Shown: positions 15,332-24,700, counted from the first letter of the stretch. The stretch: DNA of 64,000 bases from Micromonospora echinofusca (GCF_900091445.1 NZ_LT607733.1:5731001-5795000), one strand, 5' to 3'. Notes: a model not told the origin generated them from the letters alone. Numbers and translations are program-made.

Positions 15332-16624
15332 CTAGCGGTTGAGGTAGGCGGCCAGGCCGCCAAGCTCCTCGCTGGCGATGAACACCGACCGTACGTGGAG
15401 GATCGCCTCCTCGACGTGGGCGGGACAGCCCCACGCCGAGTCGCCCCACGAATCAGCAATCTTGATCTCGGCCACCTCCGCGCACCCCTGGGCGCCGCCG
15501 AGCTGGCAGCGTTCGGGGTGCGGCGTGGTGACCTGCGCGGCGGCGGCGGCACGCATCCGGGCGGCGAGTTCCGCGGCAGCGGCGGCGCGCTGCTCGGCCT
15601 CGGCGCGAAGTTCCCGCTCCGCGCGTACCGCTTTGGTCAGCTCGTCATGGGCGGCCTTGGCGCGTGCCTCGGCGGCCGTCTTCGCCTCTTCGATGTGGTG
15701 GCGTTCGATGGCCAGGGCGGCGGTGCCGGCGAAGACCCGGGTGAGGGCGAGGTCGGTGTCCTGCGGGACGCGCGGGGTGCGGTGGTACATGGCGAAGGTG
15801 CCCAGCAGGCTGCCGTCGCGGGCCAGGATCGGCGTGGACCAGCAGGCAGCCAGCCCTGCCCGCTCGGCCAGGCCGCGGAACTCCACCCAGAACGGGTCGG
15901 TGGCGATGTCGGTGACGATGACCGGTTCCCGCCGGTGGGCGGCGGTGCCGCAGGACCCGACGCCTTCGCCGGTGGCGATCCCGTCGATGGCCTGGTTGTA
16001 GAAGTCGGGCAGGCTGGGAGCGGCGCCGTGGCGTAGGTGCCGGCCGTCAGGATCGGCGAGCAGGACGGAGACGAGTACCTCCCGGGGCGCGAGGTTCTCG
16101 ATGCAGCGGGCCATCCCGTCGAGCACCTCGGTCAGGGGCGCCTGGCGGGCGATCTGCTCCAGCAGGGCACGGTGTTCGGCCATCAGCCGCTGGGCGTGCT
16201 TGACCTGCGTGGTCTCCACGCCGATCACGCGTATCCCGGTCACGGTGCCGTCGGCGTCCCGGCGCGGCTCGTACGTGAAGTCGAAGAATGCCTCTCGCGC
16301 GTGCGGACCGACGCCCAGCACGACCCGGGCGTCCCGGCCGGTGTAGGGCTCGCCCGTACGATAGACCTCGTCCAGGAGAGCGATGAACCCCTGACCGGCG
16401 AGTTCGGGCATCAGCTCGGCGATCGCGACCCCGGTACGCGCCCGCTCCTGACCGATCGCGGCGAAGAACGCCGGGTTCGCCGTCTCCACCAGGTGCGCCG
16501 GCCCGGCCAGCGCGGCGAAGACGGCGATGGACTGCCCGAACAGGGCACGCACGTCCTCCTGGGCCGCTTGCCCGGCAACCGCCTGATCCGCAGCGATGGC
16601 CCGGTGCCGTGGTACCGCCGTCAT
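15332..16624 (-). CDS. PAS-GAF sensor protein with Cys-containing C-terminal tail
   Basis: Residues 25-155 form a PAS domain (FAALAGPAHLVETANPAFFAAIG; FFDFTYEPRRDADGTVTGIRVIGVETT). Residues 170-315 form a GAF domain (LPDFYNQAIDGI; GSCGTAAHRREPVIVTDI; CWSTPILARDGSLLGTFAMYH). An Ala/Glu-rich coiled coil (315-370) leads to a 65-residue tail with three cysteines (HPERCQLGGAQGC; SAWGCPAHVEEAI). No kinase, GGDEF or phosphatase domain follows, so output is unclear. It is a stand-alone cytosolic sensor of redox, light or ligand cues. Confidence 0.82.
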   Translation of the reverse strand: MTAVPRHRAIAADQAVAGQAAQEDVRALFGQSIAVFAALAGPAHLVETANPAFFAAIGQERARTGVAIAELMPELAGQGFIALLDEVYRTGEPYTGRDARVVLGVGPHAREAFFDFTYEPRRDADGTVTGIRVIGVETTQVKHAQRLMAEHRALLEQIARQAPLTEVLDGMARCIENLAPREVLVSVLLADPDGRHLRHGAAPSLPDFYNQAIDGIATGEGVGSCGTAAHRREPVIVTDIATDPFWVEFRGLAERAGLAACWSTPILARDGSLLGTFAMYHRTPRVPQDTDLALTRVFAGTAALAIERHHIEEAKTAAEARAKAAHDELTKAVRAERELRAEAEQRAAAAAELAARMRAAAAAQVTTPHPERCQLGGAQGCAEVAEIKIADSWGDSAWGCPAHVEEAILHVRSVFIASEELGGLAAYLNR

Positions 16625-16769
16625 GTATGCCTTCCCTCACCCGTGCATCACGTCGACGAGTGGGGGTTCGTCAACGGTGAGGCCGCAAGGATACGGGCAA
16701 GGCGGCGCGATCGCCGAGCGGCACGTCCGGCGTGACGAGCCGGCTGGCGCGGCGGCGCGGGACGCCGAT

Positions 16770-16803
16770 GGGCCGCCGGGGCTTCGTCGCGCCCCGGCGG
16801 CCC
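16770..16803 (-). terminator. Strong hairpin downstream of the secreted protease
   Basis: Perfect 13-base-pair stem (gggccgccggggc / gccccggcggccc) with an eight-base loop ttcgtcgc, 18 bases past the protease stop on the minus strand. There is no long T-tract on that strand, as is usual for actinomycete terminators. Confidence 0.6.
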
Positions 16804-16820
16804 GTCTTGTCAGCGGATCG

Positions 16821-18053
16821 TCAGCCGTTGTTGTCGATGAGGCTGGCGATCTGGTTGTAGATCAGGTGGGCCTTCGCGCCCTGGTTCGACGGGCAGCCGC
16901 CGAGGTGGTGCAGGGCGATGACCCGGTGGCTGGAGTTCAGCACGGGCGAGCCCGAGTTGCCGCCGGAGGTGTCGCAGCTGTAGCTGATGTTCCAGCTGTT
17001 GTAGTTCGCGTTCTTGACGGTGCACGCCGCGCCGTTCTGGGTGTCCTCGAAGATCGAGAGACGCTTGGGCCTGCCGTCGCCGTGGCCCGGGATGTACATC
17101 CGGGTGCCGGTGCTGGTGGCGGTCGTCGCCAGGTAGAGCGTGCCGAAGCTCTGGATGCTGGTGAAGTTGTTCACCGAGTACAGGGCGTAGTCCAGTTCAC
17201 CGGATCCACCACTGCTCACCTTGTAGAGCGTCGCCCCGCTCACCTTGGTGCCGGCGCCGGGGTTGTTGCCGCCGCAGGTGGCGCACTGGTAGTTGAACTG
17301 CATCTCGCTGCCGCTGACGGCGGACTGCGTGGAGAAGCAGTGCTTGTTGGTCAGCATGCGGTTGGTGTTGCCGACCCGCCAGGTGGTGCACATGCCGCCG
17401 CCGCTGATCAACAGCCGCGCCACGGCCCTGCCACGGGCGTACTCCGTGGGGTGGCTGTTCTGGTAGCAGACGACGTCGCGGCGGGCGTCGGTGCTGCACA
17501 CCGACTGCGTGGAGAAGTTGTGCTGCGCGATCTCGGTGCGGTCGTAGCCGCGCCAGAACCGGTCGATGGTCGCGACGTTGCCGCGGGAGGCGCGGCTGCT
17601 GTGCAGCGTCACCACCGCCGTGTCGCCGTCGACCGACATGGCCCAGAAGCCCGGCTGCCCGTCCGTCGTGTAGTCCGAGCCGGTCGCCCGGTTCAGGTAG
17701 CGGTCGTACCGGTAGCTCTCGCGGCCGTCCGGGCTCGACACGGTGACGTAGTCGCCGTGGGCGAGCCGCAGCGCGCTGAAGTGCACCTTCACGTACGACG
17801 CGCCGGGGTGCCGGATGACCTGCGTGCGGCCGTCGCTGGCGGAGGAGAGCGCGCCGTCGACGGTACGGAGCTCACCGACCGTGGTGACGCCCTCCGCCTG
17901 GAACTGCTCCGACTCGGGTGCCCGCTGGGACTGCGGCGCGACGGGCTGAACCGCGTACGCCTCGGCGGCGGGTACCGACATGACGCTCAGCCCGAGCGTG
18001 CAGGCGCCGAGTGCGACCGCCGCCGTTCGCAGGCGGCGTAGGGCAAGTTTCAT
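16821..18053 (-). CDS. Secreted trypsin-like serine protease
   Basis: ATG at 18053 (binding site GGAGGGAG) begins a Sec signal peptide: KLALRRLRTAA, a hydrophobic core, then VPAAEAYA. The rest is a roughly 380-residue exoprotein. The catalytic triad is visible as His in MLTNKHCFS, Asp in GELDYALYSV and Ser in SGGNSGSPVLNSS. Paired cysteines around CSTD/CYQN, CTTW/KHCF and CATC/CTVK suggest disulfides. Family S1 endopeptidases of actinomycetes degrade extracellular proteins. The N-terminal 150 residues (about 60-180) look like a jelly-roll pro or binding domain. Confidence 0.88.
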   Translation of the reverse strand: MKLALRRLRTAAVALGACTLGLSVMSVPAAEAYAVQPVAPQSQRAPESEQFQAEGVTTVGELRTVDGALSSASDGRTQVIRHPGASYVKVHFSALRLAHGDYVTVSSPDGRESYRYDRYLNRATGSDYTTDGQPGFWAMSVDGDTAVVTLHSSRASRGNVATIDRFWRGYDRTEIAQHNFSTQSVCSTDARRDVVCYQNSHPTEYARGRAVARLLISGGGMCTTWRVGNTNRMLTNKHCFSTQSAVSGSEMQFNYQCATCGGNNPGAGTKVSGATLYKVSSGGSGELDYALYSVNNFTSIQSFGTLYLATTATSTGTRMYIPGHGDGRPKRLSIFEDTQNGAACTVKNANYNSWNISYSCDTSGGNSGSPVLNSSHRVIALHHLGGCPSNQGAKAHLIYNQIASLIDNNG

Positions 18054-18215
18054 CGTCGCTCCCTCCGAGAGACCAGCACTGGACGTGCTTCCCGTCTTCA
18101 TACACGAGGATGAGCAGACATGTAAATATGTCGATGGCTTCCCACGATGCTGGACGTGGCGGGACGACGCCTACGCCCACGACGGGCGGACCCGGCGGGG
18201 GAACGCCGCCGCCGG

Positions 18216-18578
18216 TCAGGACCGGCCGGAACTGATCCGGTCGAGGTGGGGCGCGAGCTCGTCGGTGATCAGCAGGTCGCGGCGGATCTCGTCGTGCGGG
18301 TAGCCGGCCCGGCCCACCATGTGCGCCGCGACGGGCGCGGTGGCGAGCTGGAAGGCGCCGACGAGGACGAGGGTGGTGATGTCCACGCCGGTACGCAGCC
18401 GCAGCGCGCAGCCGAGCAGGACGAGCAGCAGGCCGAGCACCTGGGGCTTGGCCGCCGCGTGCATCCGGGCCAGCAGGTCGGGGAAGCGCAGCAGCGCCGC
18501 CCCGGCGGCGACGCAGAGCAGCGCGCCGGCGATCAGGCAGACCGCGGCGGTGACGTCGAGGACGGCGTCGAGCGTCAC
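18216..18578 (-). CDS. mrpG: Mrp Na+/H+ antiporter subunit G
   Basis: The 120-residue protein has three membrane segments (about 9-30, 45-65, 70-92) and the family hallmark RFPDLLARMHAAAKPQVLGLLLVLLG. MrpG is needed for assembly of the hetero-oligomeric cation/proton antiporter in the cytoplasmic membrane. Last gene of the mrpA-G operon; its start overlaps the mrpF stop by four bases. Confidence 0.93.
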   Translation of the reverse strand: MTLDAVLDVTAAVCLIAGALLCVAAGAALLRFPDLLARMHAAAKPQVLGLLLVLLGCALRLRTGVDITTLVLVGAFQLATAPVAAHMVGRAGYPHDEIRRDLLITDELAPHLDRISSGRS

Positions 18579-18838
18579 TTGTCGTTCCTCCGGGCGGCGA
18601 AGCGGGCGACGCTGACCGAGCCGACGAACCCGAGGATGGCGAGCACGACCAGTACGGGCAGCGCGGTGGCGTCGCGGCTGTAGGCGGCCTCGGTGGCGAT
18701 GGCGGCGACCACGACGGCGAGCAGGACGTCGGTGGCGACGGCACGATCGAGGATGGACGGTCCGCGGATGATGCGGACGAGGGTCAGGCCGACGGCCACG
18801 GCGAGCAGCGCGGCGACGGTCACGGCGACGACGGTCAT
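18575..18838 (-). CDS. mrpF: Mrp Na+/H+ antiporter subunit F
   Basis: The 87-residue protein has three membrane segments and the family motif RIIRGPSILDRAVATDVLL at about 22-40. ATG at 18838 overlaps the mrpE stop (ATGA). Subunit F lies in the membrane arm of the antiporter. The frame is open upstream through mrpE but the family length fixes this start. Confidence 0.93.
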   Translation of the reverse strand: MTVVAVTVAALLAVAVGLTLVRIIRGPSILDRAVATDVLLAVVVAAIATEAAYSRDATALPVLVVLAILGFVGSVSVARFAARRNDK

Positions 18839-19470
18839 CTGGGTGCCCCTTCCAGGTGGGCCGGCTCCGGCGGGCCGGCGGGGTGGGGTTGCGTGACGCG
18901 GCTCAGCTCCTCGGGCGAGCCGATGGCGGCGACGATCCGTCCTTCGAGGTCCAGTACGCCCTGCCGGAACCGCTCCACCTCCTCGCGGCTGCGTACGCCG
19001 ATGATGTGCACGTAGAGGGTGCCGGTCGCCCGGTCGGCCTCGATGATGAGGCTGCCGGGCACCAGCGACAGCGCCTCGGCGGTCAGCGTGAGGTTGAGGT
19101 CGGTGTTGACCCGCAGCGGCACGGCGATGATCGCGCTGAGCGGGGGCTGCCCGAACCGCACCGCGAGCCAGGCGATCTGGGCGGAGGCGACCACGAGGTC
19201 CCGCAGGAAACGCACCCAGAACCGCGCGAGTGGAAGGGGGCGGATCCGCCCGGCGAAGGTCACCGGCGGCAGCGGGAACACCGCCAGCAGCACGACGGAG
19301 AGCACCAGTCCGCTGATCACGTTGGCCCAGGAGAGGGTGCCCCACAGCAGCACCCAGACGCTGGTCAGCCCCGTCACGGCGACGATCCGGTTGCGCCGGC
19401 GGGCCTTGCGGGTCAGCGGCGGGTTCGCCGGCGGGGTGGGGGTCGTCGGAGTCGTCCGGTCACTGGTCAC
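18835..19470 (-). CDS. mrpE: Mrp Na+/H+ antiporter subunit E
   Basis: The 211-residue protein has a Thr/Pro-rich start, two membrane segments (about 32-72), then the MnhE core (FWVRFLRDLVVASAQIAWLAV; TDLNLTLTAEALSLVPGSLIIE) and a C-terminal cytosolic tail. GTG at 19470 overlaps the mrpD stop. It is somewhat longer than usual through the N-terminal Pro-rich extension. Confidence 0.92.
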   Translation of the reverse strand: MTSDRTTPTTPTPPANPPLTRKARRRNRIVAVTGLTSVWVLLWGTLSWANVISGLVLSVVLLAVFPLPPVTFAGRIRPLPLARFWVRFLRDLVVASAQIAWLAVRFGQPPLSAIIAVPLRVNTDLNLTLTAEALSLVPGSLIIEADRATGTLYVHIIGVRSREEVERFRQGVLDLEGRIVAAIGSPEELSRVTQPHPAGPPEPAHLEGAPR

Positions 19471-21044
19471 GGGGCACCGTCCGGGAACACGGCCTCGACG
19501 TACGGGGTCCTGCGCAGCAGGTCGTCGGCGGCGTCGGTGCTGATGTCGAACAGCGGTCCGGCCACCGCCGTCAGCGCCAGGCCCAGCACCACCAGGGCGG
19601 CGGTCGACCCGATCATCAGCCGGGGCAGCACGACGCCCGACCCCTCGGGGTCCGGTGCCCGGCGCGGCTGTTCGGCACCGTCGGTACGGGCGGCTCGGAC
19701 GGCGTCGCCGGCGTCCGGCATGTCCGGGTGCGGGGCCCGCCAGAAGGCGAGGTTCCACACGCGGGCGATGGCGTAGAGGGTCAGCAGGCTGGTGAGCAGC
19801 CCGCCGACGACGAGCGTCCACGCCAGCGCGCCGCCGTCGTCCACGCCGGCCTGGACGAGGCCGAGTTTGCCGAGGAAGCCGGAGAACGGTGGGATGCCGG
19901 CGAGGTTGAGCGCGGGCACGAAGAACAGCACGGCCAGCAGCGGTGACAGCCGGGCCAGCCCGCCGAGCCGGTCCAGGGCGGTGCTCCCGCCCCGCCGTTC
20001 GACGAGGCCGGCGGCGAGGAACAGCGTGGTCTGGATGGTGATGTGGTGCACCACGTAGAAGATCGCCGCGGACAGCCCGAGGGAGGTGCTCAGGCCGACG
20101 CCGAAGAGCATGTAGCCGATGTGGCTGATGAGGGTGAACGACAGCAGCCGTTTGACGTCGGACTGGGCGACCGCGCCGAGGATGCCCACCACCATCGTCA
20201 GCGCCGCCACCACCAGCAGCAGGTCGGCGGTGCGGCCGCCGGGGAACAGCAGCGTCTCGGTGCGGATGATCGCGTACACGCCGACCTTGGTGAGCAGGCC
20301 GGCGAAGACCGCCGTGACGGGGGCCGGGGCGGTCGGGTAGCTGTCCGGCAGCCAGGCCGACAGCGGGAACACGGCCGCCTTGATGCCGAAGGCGAGCAGC
20401 AGCATCCCCTGCAACACCAGCCGCAGGTCGTCCGGCAGCGCGTCCAGCCGGTCGACGAGCTGGGCCAGGTTGAGCGTGCCGGTCGCGGCGTAGACCAGGC
20501 CGATCGCGACCAGGAAGATCAGCGACGACAGCAGGCTGACCACGACGTACGTGGTGCCGGCCCGGATCCGGGTCTCCGTGCTGCCCAGGGTCAGCAGCAC
20601 GTAGCTGGCCACCAGCAGGATCTCGAAGCCGACGTAGAGGTTGAACAGGTCGCCGGAGAGGAACGCGTTGCACACGCCGGCGGTCAGCACGAGGTAGGTC
20701 GGGTGGTAGACCGACAGCGGCGTCTCCTCGTTGCCGTCGGCCGTGCCCTGCCCGATCGAGTAGACCAGCACGCAGAGTGTGACGGCGGCGGAGACGACGA
20801 GCATCAGCGCGGCGAGCTGGTCGGCGACCAGGACGATGCCCAGCGGTGCGACCCAGCCGCCGACCTCGACGACCAGCGGCCCGTCGACGGAGGAACGAAT
20901 CAGTAGCGTCGCCGCCACGGCGACGGTGGCGGTGAGCACGGTGAGGCTGACCCAGCGCTGGGCGCGGGGCCGGCCGACGAGCAGCAGCGTCAGGGCCGCG
21001 CCGAGCAGCGGCATCACCACCGGCAGGGGTACGAGCCAGGTCAT
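19467..21044 (-). CDS. mrpD: Mrp Na+/H+ antiporter subunit D (NuoN/NuoM-like)
   Basis: The 525-residue protein has about 14 membrane segments homologous to complex I antiporter-like subunits. The conserved Glu of TM5 (NLYVGFEILLVASYVLL) and Lys of TM7 (AFGIKAAVFPLSAWLPDSY) needed for proton translocation are present. An approximately 40-residue charged loop (RAARTDGAEQPRRAPDPEG) precedes the last segments. Overlaps mrpC and mrpE by four bases each. Confidence 0.94.
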   Translation of the reverse strand: MTWLVPLPVVMPLLGAALTLLLVGRPRAQRWVSLTVLTATVAVAATLLIRSSVDGPLVVEVGGWVAPLGIVLVADQLAALMLVVSAAVTLCVLVYSIGQGTADGNEETPLSVYHPTYLVLTAGVCNAFLSGDLFNLYVGFEILLVASYVLLTLGSTETRIRAGTTYVVVSLLSSLIFLVAIGLVYAATGTLNLAQLVDRLDALPDDLRLVLQGMLLLAFGIKAAVFPLSAWLPDSYPTAPAPVTAVFAGLLTKVGVYAIIRTETLLFPGGRTADLLLVVAALTMVVGILGAVAQSDVKRLLSFTLISHIGYMLFGVGLSTSLGLSAAIFYVVHHITIQTTLFLAAGLVERRGGSTALDRLGGLARLSPLLAVLFFVPALNLAGIPPFSGFLGKLGLVQAGVDDGGALAWTLVVGGLLTSLLTLYAIARVWNLAFWRAPHPDMPDAGDAVRAARTDGAEQPRRAPDPEGSGVVLPRLMIGSTAALVVLGLALTAVAGPLFDISTDAADDLLRRTPYVEAVFPDGAP

Positions 21045-21535
21045 CGGCCCCTCCCCGCGTCCCCGGCCGGGCTGGCCGTGGCGTCGTCGGCGGGCACGGT
21101 GGCCAGGGCCGGGTCGCCGTCCCCGTCGCCGTCCGCGCCGTCCGCGCCGTCGGTGTCGGCGGTGCCCGGCCCCTCGTCCCGGTCGGCCAGCTCCATGATG
21201 CGGCGGTCCTCGACGTCGTCCTGCACCTCGTCGTGCCCGTTGAGGTGCCAGCTCCGGTACGCCAGGGCGAGCAGGAACGCGGTCATGCCGAGGGTGATGA
21301 CGATCGCGGTCAGCACCATGGCCTGCGGCAGCGGGTCGCTCATGTCCTCCTCGGCGGTGGTGCCGACGATCGGCGGGCCGCCGGCCTTGCCGCCGGTGAG
21401 CAGCAGGAGGTTGGCGCCGTTGCCGAGCAGGATGACGCCCATCAGCACCCGGGTGAGGCTGCGTTCCAGCAGCAGCGTCACCCCGGCGGCGAAGAGGACG
21501 CCGACCACGAGGACGTAGGTCAGGTTCGGACTCAC
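21041..21535 (-). CDS. mrpC: Mrp Na+/H+ antiporter subunit C (NuoK-like)
   Basis: The 164-residue protein has three membrane segments, the NuoK-like core GVILLGNGANLLLL and DPLPQAMVLTAIVITLGMTAF. It then carries a 60-residue acidic C-terminal tail rich in Asp/Gly (ADTDGADGADGDGDGD), longer than typical MrpC. GTG at 21535 overlaps the mrpA stop. Confidence 0.93.
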   Translation of the reverse strand: MSPNLTYVLVVGVLFAAGVTLLLERSLTRVLMGVILLGNGANLLLLTGGKAGGPPIVGTTAEEDMSDPLPQAMVLTAIVITLGMTAFLLALAYRSWHLNGHDEVQDDVEDRRIMELADRDEGPGTADTDGADGADGDGDGDPALATVPADDATASPAGDAGRGR

Positions 21536-24369
21536 ACCAGCTCCTTCGCCCGGTCGTCGGTCTGTTCGGTCTCGCGTTGGTCGGTCTCCTGCTGGCGGTC
21601 CATCTCCGCGCCCAGGCTGCGCAGGATGTCCAGGACCAGGCCGACCACGATGAGGTAGACGCCGACGTCGAAGAAGACCGACGTGACGAAGTGGACGTGG
21701 CCGAGGACCGGCACGTGCAGGTCCAGCAGGGCGCTCTGGAGGAACTCCCCGCCCAGCAGCATCGCGGCGACGCCCGTGCCGACCGCGATGAACAGCCCGG
21801 CGCCGAGCACCGCGCCGGCGTCCACCGGGGCGGCCCCGTTGAGTTCCGTACGCCCGCCCGCCAGGTAGCGCACGGCCAGCGCGAGCCCGGCGACCAGTCC
21901 GGCGGCGAAGCCGCCGCCGGGGGCGTTGTGCCCGGAGAAGAGCAGGTATATCGAGAAGAGCACGATGGCGTGGAACAGCAGCCGGGTGACGACCTGGAGG
22001 ATGACCGACTGCTGACGGGTGGTGGCGCCGGTGGTCAGCCAGCGGGGCCGCGACGACTCGGTGCGGCCGACGCCGGGGATGCCCCTGCGCAGGTCGAGGT
22101 CGCGGGAGTGACGGAAGATGAGGCTGGCCACGCCGGTGGCGGCCACCACGAGCACGGCGATCTCGCCCATGGTGTCCCACGCCCGGATGTCCACCAGGGT
22201 CACGTTGACGATGTTCTTGCCGCCGCCGTAGGAGACCGCCTCGTCGGGGAAGTCGACGGAGATGGGGGTGGCGGTCCGCGCTCCCGCCGCCACGTACGCC
22301 ATGCCGGCGGTGACCATGCCCACGGCGACGCCGAGCGCGACGCGACCGCGCCGGCTGGACCGGATGGGCCGCTCGGAGAACTTGGCGGGGAGGTGGCGCA
22401 GGACCAGCACGAACATGACGATCGTGACGGTCTCCACCAGGAACTGGGTCAGGGCCAGGTCCGGGGCGCCGTGCAGGATGAACATCAGCGCGGTGCCGTA
22501 GCCGGCGACGCCGACGAGGATCATCGCGGTCAGTCGGCGCCGGGCGCGGGCGGCGGCTACGGCGGCCACGATCACCACCGCGGCGGCGACGGCCTGCAGC
22601 GGGGTGTCCCACAGCTCGAACCGCTGCGGCCAGGGCATCCCGGCCAGCAGCGCCCCACCCGGCAAGGTGATCATCACCAGCAGGATGACGCCGAGGTAGA
22701 ACGGCAGGGAGCCTCGCTGGGTGGAGCCGGTCAGCTCCACCGCCAGCCGGTCCACGCCGCCGATGAGCCGGTGGTAGACCGCCGCCCCGTCGAAGGGCAG
22801 CTGGACCGCCGCGCCCAGCCGTCCCCGGTGCCGCAGGGCGAACAGCCCCACGCCGCCGGCGACCGCCAACGCCGACAGGCCCAGCGCCAGGGTCGGCCCG
22901 TGCCACAGCGCGAGGTGGTAGCCGGGCTGGGCGCTCGGATACTGGTCCGCGTACGGGGCGAGGACCTTGTCGACGGCGGGCGCGAGGAGCCCCACTGCCA
23001 GGCCGGCGGCGGCGAGCACGACGGCCGGCGCGAGGAAGGGCCACCGGACGGGCCGCGCCTGGGTGGCGGGCACGTCGCCTTTGGTGGCGAACGCGCCCCA
23101 CACGAAGCGCAGGGTGTACGCCACGGTCAGCGCCGAGCCGAGCACCACGCCGGCGAGCACCACCAGGTCGGCGGTGCCACCGTGCAGGAACGCCTCGACG
23201 GCCGCCTCCTTCGCGACGAACCCGGCCAGCGGCGGGAGGCCGGCCATGGAGGCCGCCGCGAGGCCGGCGACCGCCGCGAGGGCCGGCGCCCGCCGCCCCA
23301 GGCCGCTGAGTTCGCGCAGGTCGCGGGTGCCGGCGACGTGGTCGACGATCCCCACGACGAGGAACAGGGTGGACTTGAACAGCGCGTGGGCCAGCACCAT
23401 CGCCACGCCGGCCAGCGCGGTGTCGCGGGTGCCCGCGCCGAGGATCACCATCAGCAGGCCGAGCTGGCTGACCGTGCCGTAGGCCAGCAGCAGCTTGAGG
23501 TCGGCCTGCCGCAGCGCCGCCCAGCCGCCGAGGAACATGGTGATCAGCCCGCCGGCGAGCAGCACCGGCCGCCAGGGCGAGACCCCCGCCACGGCCGGCC
23601 CCATCAGCGCGACGAGGAACACGCCGGCCTTGACCATCGCCGCCGCGTGCAGGTACGCGCTGACCGGGGTGGGCGCGGCCATCGCGCCGGGCAGCCAGAA
23701 GCTGAAGGGGAAGATCGCCGACTTGCTCAGCGCGCCGAGCAGGATCAGCACCAGGGCCACGGCCAGGTAGCCGCCGCCGGGCAGGTCGGTGGCGATCTCG
23801 GACCAGCGGTACGTGCCGGCGTGCTGGCCGAGCATGACGAACCCGGCGAGCATCGCCAGGCCGCCCAGGGTGGTCACCAGCAGCGCCTGCATGGCGGCCC
23901 GCCGGCTGGCGCGTTTGGTGGGGTCGCTGCCGATCAGCAGGTAGGACAGGACGGTCGTCAGTTCCCAGAACACGTAGAGCAGCAGCAGGTCGTCGGAGAC
24001 CACCAGGCCGAGCATCGCGCCGGCGAAGGCGACGAAGACCGCCGCGAAGCGGCCCAGGCCGGGGTCGTCGGAGCGGAAGTAACGGGCACTGTAGGCGAGC
24101 ACCAGCGCCCCGACGCCGCCGACGAGCACCACCATCAGCCACGCCAGGGTGCCCATCCGCAGGGCGACCTCCAGGCCGAGCTGGGGAACCCAGGTGACCG
24201 TCTCGACGACCGGGGTGCCGGAGCGGACCGTCGCGGTCCGGGTGAGCGCCCAGACCAGGGTCGCTGCGGGGGCCAGGGCCACCAGGTAGAGGGCTCGTCG
24301 CCCCCAGATGCGTATCAGTCCCGGGGCGATCACGGCTGCGAGTGCGTGGACCGCCACCAGAACCAGCAC
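21532..24369 (-). CDS. mrpA: Mrp Na+/H+ antiporter subunit A/B fusion (NuoL-like)
   Basis: The 945-residue first gene of the operon. Residues 1-500 are the proton-channel domain with the key Glu (LLYVFWELTTVLSYLLIG) and Lys (LGALSKSAIFPFSFWLP). Residues about 600-720 form the MrpA C-terminal domain (ALTQFLVETVTIVMFVLVLRHL), and 760-920 the MnhB domain (ILQVVTRLLFHAIVLFSIYLLFSGHNAPGG), so B is fused as in other actinobacteria and no separate mrpB exists. A charged tail follows. The operon exports Na+ and supports pH and salt tolerance. Confidence 0.94.
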   Translation of the reverse strand: MLVLVAVHALAAVIAPGLIRIWGRRALYLVALAPAATLVWALTRTATVRSGTPVVETVTWVPQLGLEVALRMGTLAWLMVVLVGGVGALVLAYSARYFRSDDPGLGRFAAVFVAFAGAMLGLVVSDDLLLLYVFWELTTVLSYLLIGSDPTKRASRRAAMQALLVTTLGGLAMLAGFVMLGQHAGTYRWSEIATDLPGGGYLAVALVLILLGALSKSAIFPFSFWLPGAMAAPTPVSAYLHAAAMVKAGVFLVALMGPAVAGVSPWRPVLLAGGLITMFLGGWAALRQADLKLLLAYGTVSQLGLLMVILGAGTRDTALAGVAMVLAHALFKSTLFLVVGIVDHVAGTRDLRELSGLGRRAPALAAVAGLAAASMAGLPPLAGFVAKEAAVEAFLHGGTADLVVLAGVVLGSALTVAYTLRFVWGAFATKGDVPATQARPVRWPFLAPAVVLAAAGLAVGLLAPAVDKVLAPYADQYPSAQPGYHLALWHGPTLALGLSALAVAGGVGLFALRHRGRLGAAVQLPFDGAAVYHRLIGGVDRLAVELTGSTQRGSLPFYLGVILLVMITLPGGALLAGMPWPQRFELWDTPLQAVAAAVVIVAAVAAARARRRLTAMILVGVAGYGTALMFILHGAPDLALTQFLVETVTIVMFVLVLRHLPAKFSERPIRSSRRGRVALGVAVGMVTAGMAYVAAGARTATPISVDFPDEAVSYGGGKNIVNVTLVDIRAWDTMGEIAVLVVAATGVASLIFRHSRDLDLRRGIPGVGRTESSRPRWLTTGATTRQQSVILQVVTRLLFHAIVLFSIYLLFSGHNAPGGGFAAGLVAGLALAVRYLAGGRTELNGAAPVDAGAVLGAGLFIAVGTGVAAMLLGGEFLQSALLDLHVPVLGHVHFVTSVFFDVGVYLIVVGLVLDILRSLGAEMDRQQETDQRETEQTDDRAKELV

Positions 24370-24390
24370 ATATCCTCCCAGGACCCGACA

Positions 24391-24414
24391 ACCGGTTAGC
24401 CAACCCTAACCGGT
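24391..24414. promoter_or_regulatory. Inverted repeat upstream of the mrp operon
   Basis: accggttag, six-base spacer, ctaaccggt: a perfect 9-base inverted repeat centred about 33 bases before the mrpA start codon. It lacks a T-tract and sits where an operator would be, so it may bind a regulator of the antiporter. No regulator gene is adjacent. Confidence 0.4.
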
Positions 24415-24571
24415 AAGGGGCGTTAATGCCCACTGCCGATACAGGCCCGGCCACCTGGGGGCGCCGCGCGGACCGTACGACGACGGCTCGTCGATGCCCG
24501 GCGGAGAGGTCGTCTGGCGGCCCTGGGGCCCGCGACCGTACGGACCGCGTGGCCGCACGCCCCTGCCGCCC

Positions 24572-24606
24572 GATCGCCTCCCGCCTATCATGATCGGGAG
24601 GCGATC
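24572..24606. repeat. Perfect 12-base-pair hairpin in the divergent region
   Basis: gatcgcctcccg and cgggaggcgatc flank an 11-base loop (cctatcatgat). It lies between the divergent mrpA and the membrane PP2C-like gene. There is no T-tract on either side, so it may be an operator or an RNA structure in the leader of the plus-strand gene. No other feature is seen between 24415 and 24700. Confidence 0.45.
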
Positions 24607-24700
24607 ACCCACCCTGCGGATACCTTGGCGGCCTGGTGAGCAGGGCGGACGGCGCACCGCACGGTGCGGTCGATCGAAGATGACGGATGGGCGTGGGGCG

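Noticed and set aside
21577..24399. 940-residue plus-strand frame opposite mrpA
   Set aside because: Composition typical of antisense frames in high-GC genes; no domain; mrpA on the other strand has full family motifs.
21041..24454. 1137-residue minus-strand frame through mrpA and mrpC
   Set aside because: Arg/Gly/Pro-rich shadow except for its last 164 residues, which are mrpC.
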